DNA from: CAZJGG01 sp964545475
Lineage (GTDB): Bacteria > Bacillota > Clostridia > Lachnospirales > JAISER01
Assembly: GCA_964545475.1 (NCBI GenBank)
Contig: CAZJGG010000049.1
Coordinates: forward strand, 1 to 22,525
Direction: 5' to 3'
Length of the DNA: 22,525 nucleotides
Part shown: positions 22,305 to 22,525 of the stretch, piece by piece
Numbering within the stretch: position 1 is the first letter of the stretch
Layout of the letters: each line of letters starts with the position of its first letter
Translations under genes and position numbers: made by a program
The notes under the pieces: generated by a model
Told to the model about the DNA's origin: nothing
The model's input: only the letters and a program-made list of their open reading frames with translations
The model's database searches: none

Positions 22305-22525
22305 CGTGTTGAATAATCCTTATTTGGAAAATTTCAGCTGTAAAAACGACCGGATTTAGGCGCGTTTTTACATCGTTTTGAAATTTTTTCAATCATTATT
22401 CAACACGCCTATAAGAGGCGTGTTGAATAATCCTTATTTGGAAAATTTCAGCTGTAAAAACGACCGGGTTTAGGGGCGTTTTTACATCGTTTTGAAATTT
22501 TTTTAATCAATATTCAACACGCCTA
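22295..22525. repeat. Tandem 114-bp palindromic repeat (two copies, reaching the window edge)
   Basis: The unit starts CTATAAGAGGCGTG at 22295 and again at 22409, a period of 114 bp, with only a few substitutions between copies. Each unit is itself a long inverted repeat: AGGCGTGTTGAATAAT at the left and its complement at the right, with inner arms GTAAAAACG/CGTTTTTAC. ATAAG separates the copies. The window ends in CACGCCTA, the beginning of a further junction, so more copies may follow. The TGTTGAATAAT terminus matches the right end of the 20889 element. Confidence 0.85.

Noticed and set aside
22174..22392. 72-codon minus-strand reading frame
   Set aside because: It lies across two palindromic repeat elements and has no ribosome binding site or recognisable protein features.
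22295..22525. CRISPR array
   Set aside because: There are direct repeats, but the unit is a 114-bp palindrome with a 5-bp separator and no variable spacers.

Overview
This window looks like a chromosomal stretch from a low-GC, anaerobic, motile and probably spore-forming member of the Clostridia. The evidence is AT-rich DNA with strong AGGAGG-type ribosome binding sites, a large Bacillus/Clostridium-type SRP RNA, a ferredoxin-linked electron-bifurcating oxidoreductase cluster, CheV and methyl-accepting chemotaxis genes, and two cysteine-rich proteins of a kind seen on spores. I cannot name the genus from the sequence alone.

Layout, left to right. At 1-699 (minus) is the N-terminal part of a secreted protein running off the left edge. 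At 807-1072 (minus) is the signal recognition particle RNA with its own consensus promoter. At 1358-7184 (minus) is a tight three-gene operon: a NuoE-like subunit, a NuoF-like subunit and a 1187-residue multidomain protein. Its architecture matches the Sporomusa-type Nfn (Stn) electron-bifurcating transhydrogenases rather than a hydrogenase. A divergent pair follows (7259-8303, plus): a flavin reductase-like protein and a DJ-1/PfpI protein. Then come lepA (EF4) and a nitroreductase (both minus), with a divergent LysR-type regulator (11331-12239, plus).

At 12449-14777 (minus) are cheV, lepB (signal peptidase I, overlapping cheV by 4 bp) and a YycJ/WalJ-like metallo-beta-lactamase-fold protein. 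At 14963-17510 (plus) are a SAM methyltransferase, a CobD/HisC-like PLP enzyme, a HIT protein and a small zinc-ribbon protein, closed by a 27-bp-stem terminator. At 17709-20360 (plus) is a large chemoreceptor with an extracellular sensor and a chain of HAMP-like repeats. The right end (20362-22087, minus) holds two cysteine-rich, signal-peptide-less proteins, one SPOCS-like and one with two DUF11 repeats. The DUF11 gene has a candidate sporulation-sigma promoter.

The most unusual feature is the density of short palindromic elements in the gaps. At least four related or distinct families are present: MITE-like elements with 15-28 bp inverted termini, REP-like hairpins, a 66-bp repeat in two identical copies, and a tandem 114-bp palindromic repeat that meets the right edge. 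Several are nested. One sits inside an older hairpin with an apparent 6-bp target duplication, and one separates a gene from its terminator. No transposase gene is in the window, so any mobilising enzyme must be elsewhere.
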